From: an uncultured Pseudoflavonifractor sp. | Lineage (GTDB): Bacteria; Bacillota; Clostridia; Oscillospirales; Oscillospiraceae | Length of the DNA: 63,249 nucleotides | Assembly (NCBI RefSeq): GCF_944387805.1 | Contig: NZ_CALXGI010000013.1 | Span: 1 to 63,249, forward strand | Direction of reading: 5' to 3' | Shown: piece after piece, positions 31,131 to 38,569 of the stretch | Layout: each line of letters begins with the position of its first letter | How positions within the stretch are numbered: position 1 is the first letter of the stretch | Program-made: the position numbers and the translations under genes | Notes under the pieces: model-generated | What the model saw: the letters and a program-made list of their open reading frames with translations, nothing else | The model's database searches: none | Told to the model about the DNA's origin: nothing

Positions 31131-32585
31131 TCAGAGATGGCCTGCCTGCCTGAGCAGCTCGTGCTTGATGTCCCACAGCTTCTGAGACAGGTCCACATAG
31201 TAGTTGTGGGGGTTTTCAAACCGCTTGACCTCATCCCACTGGAGGTCAATCTGGGCGGCGCAGTAGGCCCGCATCTCAGTGATGGAGGGGGAGCGGTACA
31301 CCAGCTTGCCCCCCTGGAAGATGGGTACCAGCAGCTCCACAGGGGTGAAATCGGTAACCGTCTTGCGTTTCCAGGTGGCCTCCGGATCAAAAAGCTCCAG
31401 AGGCCGGCTGGGATCGATGACCTCGTCATGGACGCAGATCAGGTCGGCCATGGCCTTGCCCGTCTCGTTCTCAAAGATGCGGTACACCTTCTTGAAGTGG
31501 GGGTTGGTGATTTTGGACGGGTTCTCCGAGATTTTGATTTTGGGGATAATATTGCCCGCCTCGTCCTCCACGGCGGCGAGCTTGTACACGCCGCCGAACA
31601 CCGGCTCGCTCTTGGAGGTGATGAGCCGCTCGCCCACGCCGAAGGAGTCGATTCTGGCCCCCTGGAGCAGCAGGTCCCGGATGATATACTCGTCCAGGGA
31701 GTTGGAGGCCACAATGGAGCACTCGGTGAGTCCGGCTGCGTCCAGCATTTTCCGGGCCTTCCGGGACAGGTAGGTCAGGTCGCCGCTGTCCAGCCGGATG
31801 GCGCATTTGGTAATGCCCTGGGGCAGCAGAACCTCCTTGAAGGCGCGGATGGCGTTGGGCACGCCCGACTTGAGCACGTTGTAGGTGTCCACCAGAAGGG
31901 TGGCGGAGTGGGGGTAGAGCTGACAGTAGGTCTTAAAGGCGGTATACTCGTCGGGGAACATCTGAATCCAGGAATGGGCCATGGTGCCGCCGGCGGGAGA
32001 GCCGTACATCTGGTCGGCCAGGGTGCAGGCAGTACCCGCGCAGCCGGCGATATAGGCCGCCCGTGCGCCCAGCACGGCGCCGTCGCTGCCCTGGGCCCGG
32101 CGGGAGCCGAATTCGCTCACCGGCCGCCCGGCGGCGGCCCGGACAATTCGGTTGGCCTTGGTGGCAATGAGGGACTGATGGTTCAGGGTGAGAAGCAGGT
32201 AGGTTTCGATAAACTGGGCTTCAATGGCGGGGGCCCTGACCGTCATAAAAGGCTCGCCGGGGAAGATGGGGGTGCCCTCGGGCACGGCCCAGATGTCGCC
32301 GGTGAAGCGGAAGGTCCTCAGGTAGGACAGAAAGTCCTCACTGAAGGTGTTCTTGCCCCGGAGAAATTCAATGTCCTCCTCGTCAAAGCGCAGGTTTTCA
32401 ATATACTCGATGACCTGCTCCAGACCGGCGGCAATGGCAAAGCCGCCTCCGTCAGGCACGGTGCGGAAAAACACGTCAAAGTAGCAGATCTGCTCCGACA
32501 TACCGGCCTGGAAGTAGCCGTTTGCCATGGTGAGCTCGTAGAAGTCGCACAGCAGAGTATAGTTCATGGGATTCTTTTTCATCAT
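31131..32585 (-). CDS. pncB: Nicotinate phosphoribosyltransferase
   Basis: Makes nicotinate mononucleotide from nicotinate and PRPP with ATP, the first Preiss-Handler step. 484 residues; visible are LCDFYELTMANGYFQAGM at the N-terminus, the phospho-His region SEFGSRRAQGSDGAVLGARA, TNAIRAF, AIRLDSGDLTYLSRKAR and FGVGERLITSK. AAGG lies 9 nt before the ATG pair at 32585. It follows pncA by 27 nt, so nicotinamide is deamidated and used in one operon. The last step is supplied by NadE at 43105-45030. Confidence 0.95.
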   Translation of the reverse strand: MMKKNPMNYTLLCDFYELTMANGYFQAGMSEQICYFDVFFRTVPDGGGFAIAAGLEQVIEYIENLRFDEEDIEFLRGKNTFSEDFLSYLRTFRFTGDIWAVPEGTPIFPGEPFMTVRAPAIEAQFIETYLLLTLNHQSLIATKANRIVRAAAGRPVSEFGSRRAQGSDGAVLGARAAYIAGCAGTACTLADQMYGSPAGGTMAHSWIQMFPDEYTAFKTYCQLYPHSATLLVDTYNVLKSGVPNAIRAFKEVLLPQGITKCAIRLDSGDLTYLSRKARKMLDAAGLTECSIVASNSLDEYIIRDLLLQGARIDSFGVGERLITSKSEPVFGGVYKLAAVEDEAGNIIPKIKISENPSKITNPHFKKVYRIFENETGKAMADLICVHDEVIDPSRPLELFDPEATWKRKTVTDFTPVELLVPIFQGGKLVYRSPSITEMRAYCAAQIDLQWDEVKRFENPHNYYVDLSQKLWDIKHELLRQAGHL

Positions 32586-32612
32586 TGCTCAGCCTTTCAG
32601 CGCACAGCGCAA

Positions 32613-33143
32613 TTACGTCCGGTGGGTGACGGTCACCTGGATGCCCTCCAGCACGTCCAGACATTTTTGGTGGAGATCGGCATTGGAGGAGGCGGTGCAG
32701 GCGGCGTCCACCACGATCTCCGCCTCGGGCAGGGCCGCCTTGGCGATGACTGCGTTGGACAGCACGCAGATGTTGGACACCAGGCCCACCAGCTCAATCT
32801 GCCCGTAGTTCTGTCCCTTCAGCCACTCGCCCAGAGCCAGGGAGGGAAAGGTGGGCTTCTCAAAGCGGCGGTCGTCCTCCCGGGCAGCTCTGGCCGTCTC
32901 TCCGTACAGCGCCCAGCCCTCGCTGCCCCGAATGCAGTGGGCCAGAGGCAGCTTGCGGCCCTCCTGAGTGGAGAGGTAGTCGGGGGCGTGGGTGTCAAAG
33001 GTAAAGACCACATCGTCTCCGGCGGCGTGATAGGCGGCAATTTTGGCCGCAATGGGGACATCCAGCAGTTCCGCACCGGGGAAACCCAGAGCGCCGTCTA
33101 CAAAATCCTTCTGATAGTCCACCACAATGAGCAGCTTTTTCAT
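32613..33143 (-). CDS. pncA: Nicotinamidase / isochorismatase-family hydrolase
   Basis: Hydrolyses nicotinamide to nicotinate and ammonia. 176 residues with catalytic Asp in VVDYQKDFVDG (N-terminus), the metal-site FDTHAPDYL, Lys in FEKPTFPS, and the nucleophile Cys in ELVGLVSNICVLSNA. AGGAGG lies upstream of the ATG at 33143; earlier in-frame starts extend into untranslated sequence. Placement before pncB supports nicotinamidase rather than another isochorismatase-like activity. Confidence 0.93.
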   Translation of the reverse strand: MKKLLIVVDYQKDFVDGALGFPGAELLDVPIAAKIAAYHAAGDDVVFTFDTHAPDYLSTQEGRKLPLAHCIRGSEGWALYGETARAAREDDRRFEKPTFPSLALGEWLKGQNYGQIELVGLVSNICVLSNAVIAKAALPEAEIVVDAACTASSNADLHQKCLDVLEGIQVTVTHRT

Positions 33144-33290
33144 GGGGGCAAACCTCCTGAATGAAAATAGATGCCGGGCTGTATTTTCCCCATTATATGT
33201 GATTCCTGCCAAAAAAGCAAGGACAGCCGAGGGAAAGCGCGGTTCCTCTTCAAGTCCCGGAGGTTTTGGCGCGGGCATTTTCACAGAGCG

Positions 33291-33319
33291 TTGAAATTGC
33301 CGGCCGGATCTGTTAAAGT
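33291..33319 (+). promoter_or_regulatory. Promoter of the nucleotidyltransferase-like gene
   Basis: TTGAAA (33291-33296), 17 bp, TAAAGT (33314-33319), about 40 nt before the start. Confidence 0.65.
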
Positions 33320-33357
33320 GGAGAAAAGGATAAATAAGGTTTCAAAAGGTGGTTAAG

Positions 33358-34053
33358 ATGATAGATATCAGCGGTTGGATGCATGTTTTTTTGCAGAAAT
33401 TAAATGAGACCTTTGGCGCCCGCGTCTGGTTTGCCGGTTTGCAGGGCAGCTATGGCCGTGGAGAAGCAACCCCGGCAAGCGATATTGATGCTGTTGTAAT
33501 ACTGGATAAACTGTCTGCTTTGGATATTCAGGCCTACAATACGATGCTGGATACCTTGCCCCACAGAGAACGGATTTGTGGGTTCCTTTCGGGAAAAGCA
33601 GAAATTTTGAACTGGGACCCGTCCGACCTTTTTCAGTTTTATTATGACACAACGCCCATCAAGGGAAGCCTTGATGAAGTGCTGGGCTCAATTGACGAAA
33701 CCGCAGTCAGGAGAGCGATCAAAACCGGCGCCTGCAACATATTTCACGGATGTGTCCACAATATGCTCCATGAAAAGAGCGAGGATGTTTTACGGGGACT
33801 GTATAAGGCCGCCACTTTTGTTGTGCAGGCAGTTGTCTTTGAGCAGACGGGAACATATATCAAACATCAAAGAGAACTGCGCAGCGCCGCCCTTCCTGAT
33901 GAACAGGCCGTTGTGGATACCTTTTTGAGCATAAAAAACGGCGGGGCCATTGATTTTCTCCCGATGTCCGAGACCTTGTTTGCCTGGGCGAAGAAATGGA
34001 TTGACGGAAACGGTCAGATAAAGGATGAGCCGTTGAGCCGCTGCGATCCATAA
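33358..34053 (+). CDS. Nucleotidyltransferase (MNT/DNA pol beta superfamily) protein
   Basis: 231 residues. The N-terminal motif GLQGSYGRGEATPASDIDAV is the G-S-x-x-R-G...S-D-I-D signature of the pol-beta nucleotidyltransferase superfamily; the C-terminal half is helical, as in aminoglycoside nucleotidyltransferases and HEPN-type partners. ATG at 33358 follows AAGG by 8 nt. Codons are clearly richer in A and T than in neighbouring genes, and the gene has its own promoter and terminator, so it looks like an acquired single-gene cargo. The substrate could be a small molecule, a tRNA or a protein; no partner gene is beside it. Confidence 0.8.
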   Translation: MIDISGWMHVFLQKLNETFGARVWFAGLQGSYGRGEATPASDIDAVVILDKLSALDIQAYNTMLDTLPHRERICGFLSGKAEILNWDPSDLFQFYYDTTPIKGSLDEVLGSIDETAVRRAIKTGACNIFHGCVHNMLHEKSEDVLRGLYKAATFVVQAVVFEQTGTYIKHQRELRSAALPDEQAVVDTFLSIKNGGAIDFLPMSETLFAWAKKWIDGNGQIKDEPLSRCDP

Positions 34054-34063
34054 CAGAAATATG

Positions 34064-34100
34064 CCTCCCTCTGCCATTTTGGCGAAGGGAGGTCATTTTT
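34064..34100. terminator. Terminator after the nucleotidyltransferase gene
   Basis: CCTCCCT pairs with AGGGAGG around an inner GCC/GGC stem, followed by TCATTTTTATT on the plus strand. It also faces the convergent acetyltransferase gene. Confidence 0.8.
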
Positions 34101-34153
34101 ATTCGGAATCAGGCCCAGAGGCAGAAGAACGGGGAAAAGCATGGCAGTCCGGC

Positions 34154-34663
34154 TCAGAGCACCTTTTCAAAGCAGGGGAAGCCGTCGGGACGGCCCTCCC
34201 GGTCGAAGTGGACCACGCCCACCTGGGTGAAGCCCTGGCTGCGAATCAGCGCCTGCATCCGGCCGTTGCGGGCGTAGGTGTCCAGATGAAAGGAGCGCAG
34301 ACCCAGACGGCGGGCCATGGCCTCGCCAAACCGGAAGAAGCTCCGCCCCACGCCCCGGCGCTGGGCGGCCGGGTCTACTGCCAGCCGGTGGAGCACCATG
34401 GCAGGGCCGGGGACTGCCCAGGGGAGCGGGGCGTACTCGGGGGCCTGCTCCTGGTTGAAACATGCCGCCCCCAGGATGGCCCCATTCCCGTCCACCGCAA
34501 CGTACAGCTCACCACGGGCCTGGTCGGCGGCGTAGTGAGCCCGGGTGGGGTAGTCCTCTCCCCACTGGGGATTGCCCAGGGCCTGCATATGGGCCGCCGC
34601 CCGCTGTACCAGTGCCCAGACCGCGTCCACGTCCTCCGGGCGGGCAAGACGAATTCCCGTCAT
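34154..34663 (-). CDS. GNAT-family N-acetyltransferase
   Basis: 169 residues with the acetyl-CoA binding core LHRLAVDPAAQRRGVGRSFF (motif A, R-x-x-G-x-G/S) and LGLRSFHLDTYARNGRMQAL in motif B. The N-terminus GIRLARPEDVDAVWALVQRA is typical of the fold. ATG at 34663 lies after GAGGAAG. Acceptor unknown: small metabolite, peptide or antibiotic. It is divergent from a lipoprotein gene. Confidence 0.88.
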   Translation of the reverse strand: MTGIRLARPEDVDAVWALVQRAAAHMQALGNPQWGEDYPTRAHYAADQARGELYVAVDGNGAILGAACFNQEQAPEYAPLPWAVPGPAMVLHRLAVDPAAQRRGVGRSFFRFGEAMARRLGLRSFHLDTYARNGRMQALIRSQGFTQVGVVHFDREGRPDGFPCFEKVL

Positions 34664-34732
34664 ATTCGCTTCACTTCCTCTGAAATTCTTTCCCACAGTA
34701 TACTCCGCCAAGACAGGAAAGGGAAGAAAAAC

Positions 34733-34761
34733 TTGACAACCCGCCGGGAACAGGATATGGT
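34733..34761 (+). promoter_or_regulatory. Promoter of the lipoprotein gene at 34837
   Basis: TTGACA (34733-34738), 17 bp, TATGGT (34756-34761), about 75 nt before the start. Confidence 0.65.
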
Positions 34762-34836
34762 GAACCTGGAGATGAAGCCGCAGAGGGCGGACGGACTGAC
34801 CGGACAGTCCGGGGAAATGGGAGAAAGGAGATGCCC

Positions 34837-35976
34837 ATGGAACGATTGACAGCGCTGTTTCAAGAGGGAAAAGTCTGCCTGGACCGGCGGAGGCCGGCAG
34901 CCCTGGCGGCGATGCTGGCCGCGGTGATGCTCATCACCTCCGCCTGCACTTTTGGAGCACCGGCGGACACATCCACCCCTGCTCAGAGCGAAGAACCGGA
35001 TAGCACCCCGCAGCCCACGGAGACCGCCGGGGCGGAGCTGTCCCGGGACTGGACTCAGGTGAGCGGCAGGCTGTACAGGCGCGGCTGGCAGGTGGACTAC
35101 CAGCTGGCCCTGCCGGAGGAGTACAGCGGCGATGTTGAGAGAGGGATTACCTCAGTGACGCTGGGCATGGGAGGCTGTTCCCTGGCTTTCCTTGCAGAGA
35201 ATGAAGTGCCCAGGGCGGCGGCGGTCCTTGGCGGCAGGACGGTCCGGATCGAGAATCTGGACGCCGACGGAAAGCCCATTGATGATGAAGCGTCCTCTGG
35301 CGCTGAGAATACGGACGGCATTGTGTGCACCGGCTGGTACATCCCACTGGATGGGGAGCGGCGGCTCCGGCTGCTGTGGCCCGCGGCGGCGGCGGAGCTT
35401 GGGGAACAGGTGGCGGCCAGCGTCACATGGAGCAGCCTGGAGAACAACCCTGAGCCCGATCTGCCCCTGCCCACGGCGGAACAGATGGGCCTTGCCGGCG
35501 AGGCGGCCGAGCTGTTTGACGCCCTGCAGGCCCAGTATGCCGACCCGGAGCAGATTCCCGTGCGTACCCACCTGAACGACGTGATGATTCCCTCCTTCAC
35601 CATTTGGGGCAGCTATGAGGAGGACGGAGATACGGTGCTGGTGTGCAGCGTCAACGAGGGGTTTTACTACACCGTCCAGCTGGATGGCAGCTGCGATGGA
35701 TGGGGCGGCGGAGGCAGTCCCACCGCCTTCCGGGGACGTTACGATGCGGATGGAACTTTCCGGGTGACGGAGATCATAGCGGCCGCGGACGGCGAGGGCT
35801 ATGCCTACTCCATCCGGCAGATGTGCGGCCCGCTGGAGGAGCTGGCGGAGTGGCTGATCAGCGGCGAAGGGGAGCAGCCGGAACCCATCTGGGACGAGAT
35901 GCCCGACCAGAACGAGATGATGCGCATCTACCTGGCTGATCTGGGCCGGATGGTGACAGCAGGCGCCTTCGACTAA
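34837..35976 (+). CDS. Putative secreted lipoprotein of unknown function
   Basis: 379 residues. After a basic N-terminus comes a hydrophobic segment (LAAMLAAVMLITSAC, about residues 25-39) ending in a lipobox-like Cys, then a Ser/Thr/Pro/Glu-rich linker and a folded, acidic domain with LYRRGWQVDYQLALPEEYSG and a Gly-rich WGGGGSPTAF. The -3 residue of the lipobox is not ideal, so it may be a membrane-anchored rather than lipidated protein. ATG at 34837 (AAGGAG 6 nt upstream) is preferred over 34831. I recognise no family. Confidence 0.7.
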   Translation: MERLTALFQEGKVCLDRRRPAALAAMLAAVMLITSACTFGAPADTSTPAQSEEPDSTPQPTETAGAELSRDWTQVSGRLYRRGWQVDYQLALPEEYSGDVERGITSVTLGMGGCSLAFLAENEVPRAAAVLGGRTVRIENLDADGKPIDDEASSGAENTDGIVCTGWYIPLDGERRLRLLWPAAAAELGEQVAASVTWSSLENNPEPDLPLPTAEQMGLAGEAAELFDALQAQYADPEQIPVRTHLNDVMIPSFTIWGSYEEDGDTVLVCSVNEGFYYTVQLDGSCDGWGGGGSPTAFRGRYDADGTFRVTEIIAAADGEGYAYSIRQMCGPLEELAEWLISGEGEQPEPIWDEMPDQNEMMRIYLADLGRMVTAGAFD

Positions 35977-35987
35977 CAGCAAACGAC

Positions 35988-36023
35988 AAAAAACGGTCCC
36001 GGAGCTATGCTCCGGGACCGTTT
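35988..36023. terminator. Bidirectional terminator between the lipoprotein gene and the EF-G paralogue
   Basis: ACGGTCCCGGAG pairs with CTCCGGGACCGT; T6 follows on the minus strand. It is downstream of the duplicated EF-G tail, so it presumably was the original terminator of that gene. Confidence 0.88.
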
Positions 36024-36030
36024 GATTTAA

Positions 36031-36075
36031 CTTACTCCTCAGCCTGCATGGCCTTGGCGGCGGCGATGGCCTTCT
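36031..36075 (-). repeat. Duplicated 3' end of the EF-G-like gene
   Basis: 45 bp matching 36207-36251 with one difference. It includes the codons for EKAIAAAKAMQAEE and the TAA stop. It sits between a family B element and the terminator. Confidence 0.92.
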
Positions 36076-36206
36076 GCCCCAAAAAGCCGGGGCTTTTTGG
36101 GGACCCCCTGCCTTTTATCTGCACGGGCGGAATGAATCCGCCCGGCATCAAGGTTTTGCCTGCGGCAAAACGCTTGGGCCGCCGCCAGCGGCTAAGATGA
36201 GGCCAG
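36076..36206 (-). repeat. Family B structured element after the EF-G-like gene
   Basis: 131 bp directly after the stop codon. Hairpins: 36149-36176 (GTTTTGC/GCAAAAC within CAAG/CTTG), 36124-36144 (CGGGCGG/CCGCCCG, loop ATTCATT) and 36077-36102 (CCCCAAAAAGCC/GGCTTTTTGGGG). It shares the ACCTTGATG and GGGGTCCCC linkers with the tex, pgk and gpmI copies, and its last hairpin abuts the duplicated tail. Confidence 0.88.
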
Positions 36207-36207
36207 C

Positions 36208-38280
36208 TTACTCCTCGGCCTGCATGGCCTTGGCGGCGGCGATGGCCTTCTCCTGGACGGCGGGAGGCGCGTCCTCATAGCGGACAAAGTGGAAGGTGAA
36301 GGAGCCGCGGCCCTGGGTCATGGACCGCAGGTCGATGGCATAGCGGCTCATCTCGGCCATGGGCACCTCGGCCTCAACCACCTGGTTGCCGTCGTGGTCG
36401 GGATTCATGCCCATCACGCGGCCGCGGCGCTTGTTCAGGTCGCCGATAACGTCGCCCATGTAGTTGTCGGGGATGGTGACCTTCAGCTCGCCGATGGGCT
36501 CCAGCAGAACGGGGCTGGCATCGGGCAGACCGGCCTTGTAGGCCAGCTGAGCGGCGGTCTTGAAGGCCATTTCGGAGGAGTCGACGGGGTGATAGGAGCC
36601 GTCGAACAGGGTGGCCTTCAGGTTGACCACCGGGTAGCCGGCCAGCACGCCGTGCTGCACGGCCTCCCGCAGGCCCTTCTCAACGGCGGGGAAGAAGTTC
36701 TTGGGCACCGCGCCGCCGAAGACCTCCTCGCAGAACTCCAGCTCCTCGCTCTCGCCAGGCTCGAAGCGGATCTTGACGTCGCCGAACTGGCCGTGGCCGC
36801 CGGACTGCTTCTTGTGGCGGCCCTGGACCTCCACTTTCTTGCGGATCTTCTCACGGTAGGGCACCCGGGGCTCGGACAGGGTGGCGTCCACGCCGAAGCG
36901 GCTCTTCAGCCGGGAGAGCAGCACGTCCATCTGCATATCGCCGGTGCCGGAGATGACCATCTGGTGGGTCTCGGCGTTGTTGGCCCAGGTGAAGGTGAGG
37001 TCCTCCTCGTTCATGCGGGTCAGGCCGGCGGCTACCTTGTCCTCCTGCCCCTTGGTCTTGGGGGCGATGGCCACGGAGTAGCAGGGCTCGGGGAAGGGAA
37101 GGGGCTCCAGCTTGACCACCTTGCGGGCGTCGCAGAGGGTGTCGCCGGTCTTCAGCTTGTCCATCTTGCCGATGGCGCCGATGTCGCCGCACTGAAGCTC
37201 CTTGACCTCATCGGCCTTCTTGCCGGTCATCACATACAGGCGGCCCAGCTTTTCGGTAGCGCCGGTGCGGGCGTTGACCATGGGCATGTCGGGCTTGATG
37301 GAGCCGGAGAGCACCTTGACATAGGAGTACTTGCCGTACTGGTCAGAGGTGGTCTTGAACACAAAGGCGGTGGGCAGGGCGCCGGGGGAGGAGACAAAGT
37401 CGTCCAGCTCGCCCTCGGCGTTCTCGGCCACCAGGGGCCGCCCCTCCAGGGGATTGGGCAGCAGCTCCACAATGGTGTCCAGCAGCATGCGGGTGCCCAG
37501 GCCGGACATGGCGCTGCCGCACAGCACCGGGAACAGAGACAGGTCCTTTACGCCCTGGCGCAGGCCCTGGATCATCTCGGCGTAGGTGAAGTCCTCGCCG
37601 GAGAAATACTTGTCCATGAACTCCTCGCTGGTCTCGGCCACCGACTCCTTCAGGGCGTCGTACAGCTCGTCCAGCACGGCCTTTTTGTCCTCGGGAACGT
37701 CGATCTCCTGGCGGGAGCCCTTGACAAACTCAAAAGCCCGCTTGTGGAGCACGTCGATGATGCCGATGACCTTCTTGTCCGCGTCCCAGATGGGAGCCAC
37801 CAGGGGGGCGATGTTCTTGCCGAACCGCTCCCGCAGGGTTGCAAAGGCGGCGTTATAGTCGGAGTTGTCCTCGTCGGTCTTGGAGATGTAGAGCAGACGG
37901 GGCATCTTGCGGCTCTCGCAGAGCTTCCAGGCCTTCTCAGCGCCCACGCTCATACCGCCCTTGGCGGAGCAGACGATAATGGCGGCGTCGGCGGCCTGCA
38001 TGGCCTCAATGACCTCGCCGGAGAAATCAAAATAGCCGGGAGTGTCCAGAATATTGATCTTACAGCCGTCATATTCCACCGGGGCCACGGCCAGGGAGAT
38101 GGAAATCTGGCGCTTGGTCTCCTCGGGATCATAGTCGCACACGGTATTGCCATCGGGGACCTTGCCCAGCCGGGCGGTGCCGCCGGTCAGATACAGCATA
38201 CTCTCTGCCAGGGAGGTCTTTCCGTTTCCGCCGTGCCCCAGCAGGCAGATATTACGAATGTTTTGCGCGGAATAGCTCAT
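36208..38280 (-). CDS. Elongation factor G-like GTPase (EF-G paralogue)
   Basis: 690 residues with all five EF-G domains. The P-loop reads GHGGNGKTSLAES instead of the usual GHIDAGKTT of canonical EF-G, followed by SISLAVAPVEY, DTPGYFDF, YISKTDEDN and C-terminal domain V with VIGDLNKRRGRVMGM. These P-loop and switch differences are typical of the EF-G2/EF-G-like subfamily found beside canonical FusA; its role in translocation or recycling is unsettled. ATG at 38280 follows AAGGAG. The expected fusA with the str operon is not in this window. A family B element and tail copy follow its stop. Confidence 0.9.
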   Translation of the reverse strand: MSYSAQNIRNICLLGHGGNGKTSLAESMLYLTGGTARLGKVPDGNTVCDYDPEETKRQISISLAVAPVEYDGCKINILDTPGYFDFSGEVIEAMQAADAAIIVCSAKGGMSVGAEKAWKLCESRKMPRLLYISKTDEDNSDYNAAFATLRERFGKNIAPLVAPIWDADKKVIGIIDVLHKRAFEFVKGSRQEIDVPEDKKAVLDELYDALKESVAETSEEFMDKYFSGEDFTYAEMIQGLRQGVKDLSLFPVLCGSAMSGLGTRMLLDTIVELLPNPLEGRPLVAENAEGELDDFVSSPGALPTAFVFKTTSDQYGKYSYVKVLSGSIKPDMPMVNARTGATEKLGRLYVMTGKKADEVKELQCGDIGAIGKMDKLKTGDTLCDARKVVKLEPLPFPEPCYSVAIAPKTKGQEDKVAAGLTRMNEEDLTFTWANNAETHQMVISGTGDMQMDVLLSRLKSRFGVDATLSEPRVPYREKIRKKVEVQGRHKKQSGGHGQFGDVKIRFEPGESEELEFCEEVFGGAVPKNFFPAVEKGLREAVQHGVLAGYPVVNLKATLFDGSYHPVDSSEMAFKTAAQLAYKAGLPDASPVLLEPIGELKVTIPDNYMGDVIGDLNKRRGRVMGMNPDHDGNQVVEAEVPMAEMSRYAIDLRSMTQGRGSFTFHFVRYEDAPPAVQEKAIAAAKAMQAEE

Positions 38281-38351
38281 ACGTTGTTTCCACTCCTTAC
38301 TTTTAGGGTCAATCCGGCCAGCCAAACCTGGGCTGGCCTGCGATATTAGTC

Positions 38352-38380
38352 ATTATACACCAAAGAGTGCGGTCTGACAA
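38352..38380 (-). promoter_or_regulatory. Strong promoter of the EF-G-like gene
   Basis: On the minus strand, TTGTCA (38375-38380), 17 bp, TATAAT (38352-38357), about 70 nt before the ATG. Confidence 0.8.
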
Positions 38381-38496
38381 CTTATATTTTTAGAAAGAAT
38401 ATAGAACGAGACTGAGGGAGTCTCTGGACATGGGGCGGAAAGTTATTATTTTGACAAAGTGAAGGGGACAAGGGGCATTTTTGGCAGAAATTCAGG

Positions 38497-38525
38497 TGGA
38501 CACAGGGCAAAATGTGGGATACTAT
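38497..38525 (+). promoter_or_regulatory. Promoter of rnr
   Basis: TGGACA (38497-38502), 17 bp, TACTAT (38520-38525), about 45 nt before the ATG. Confidence 0.6.
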
Positions 38526-38569
38526 AACCTATGGAAGATGACAGATAAAAACGGAGAAAGCGAGAAAGT

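Noticed and set aside
36289..38349. 686-codon plus-strand frame opposite the EF-G-like gene
   Set aside because: Antisense shadow of a verified GTPase; no ribosome binding site and no homology pattern.
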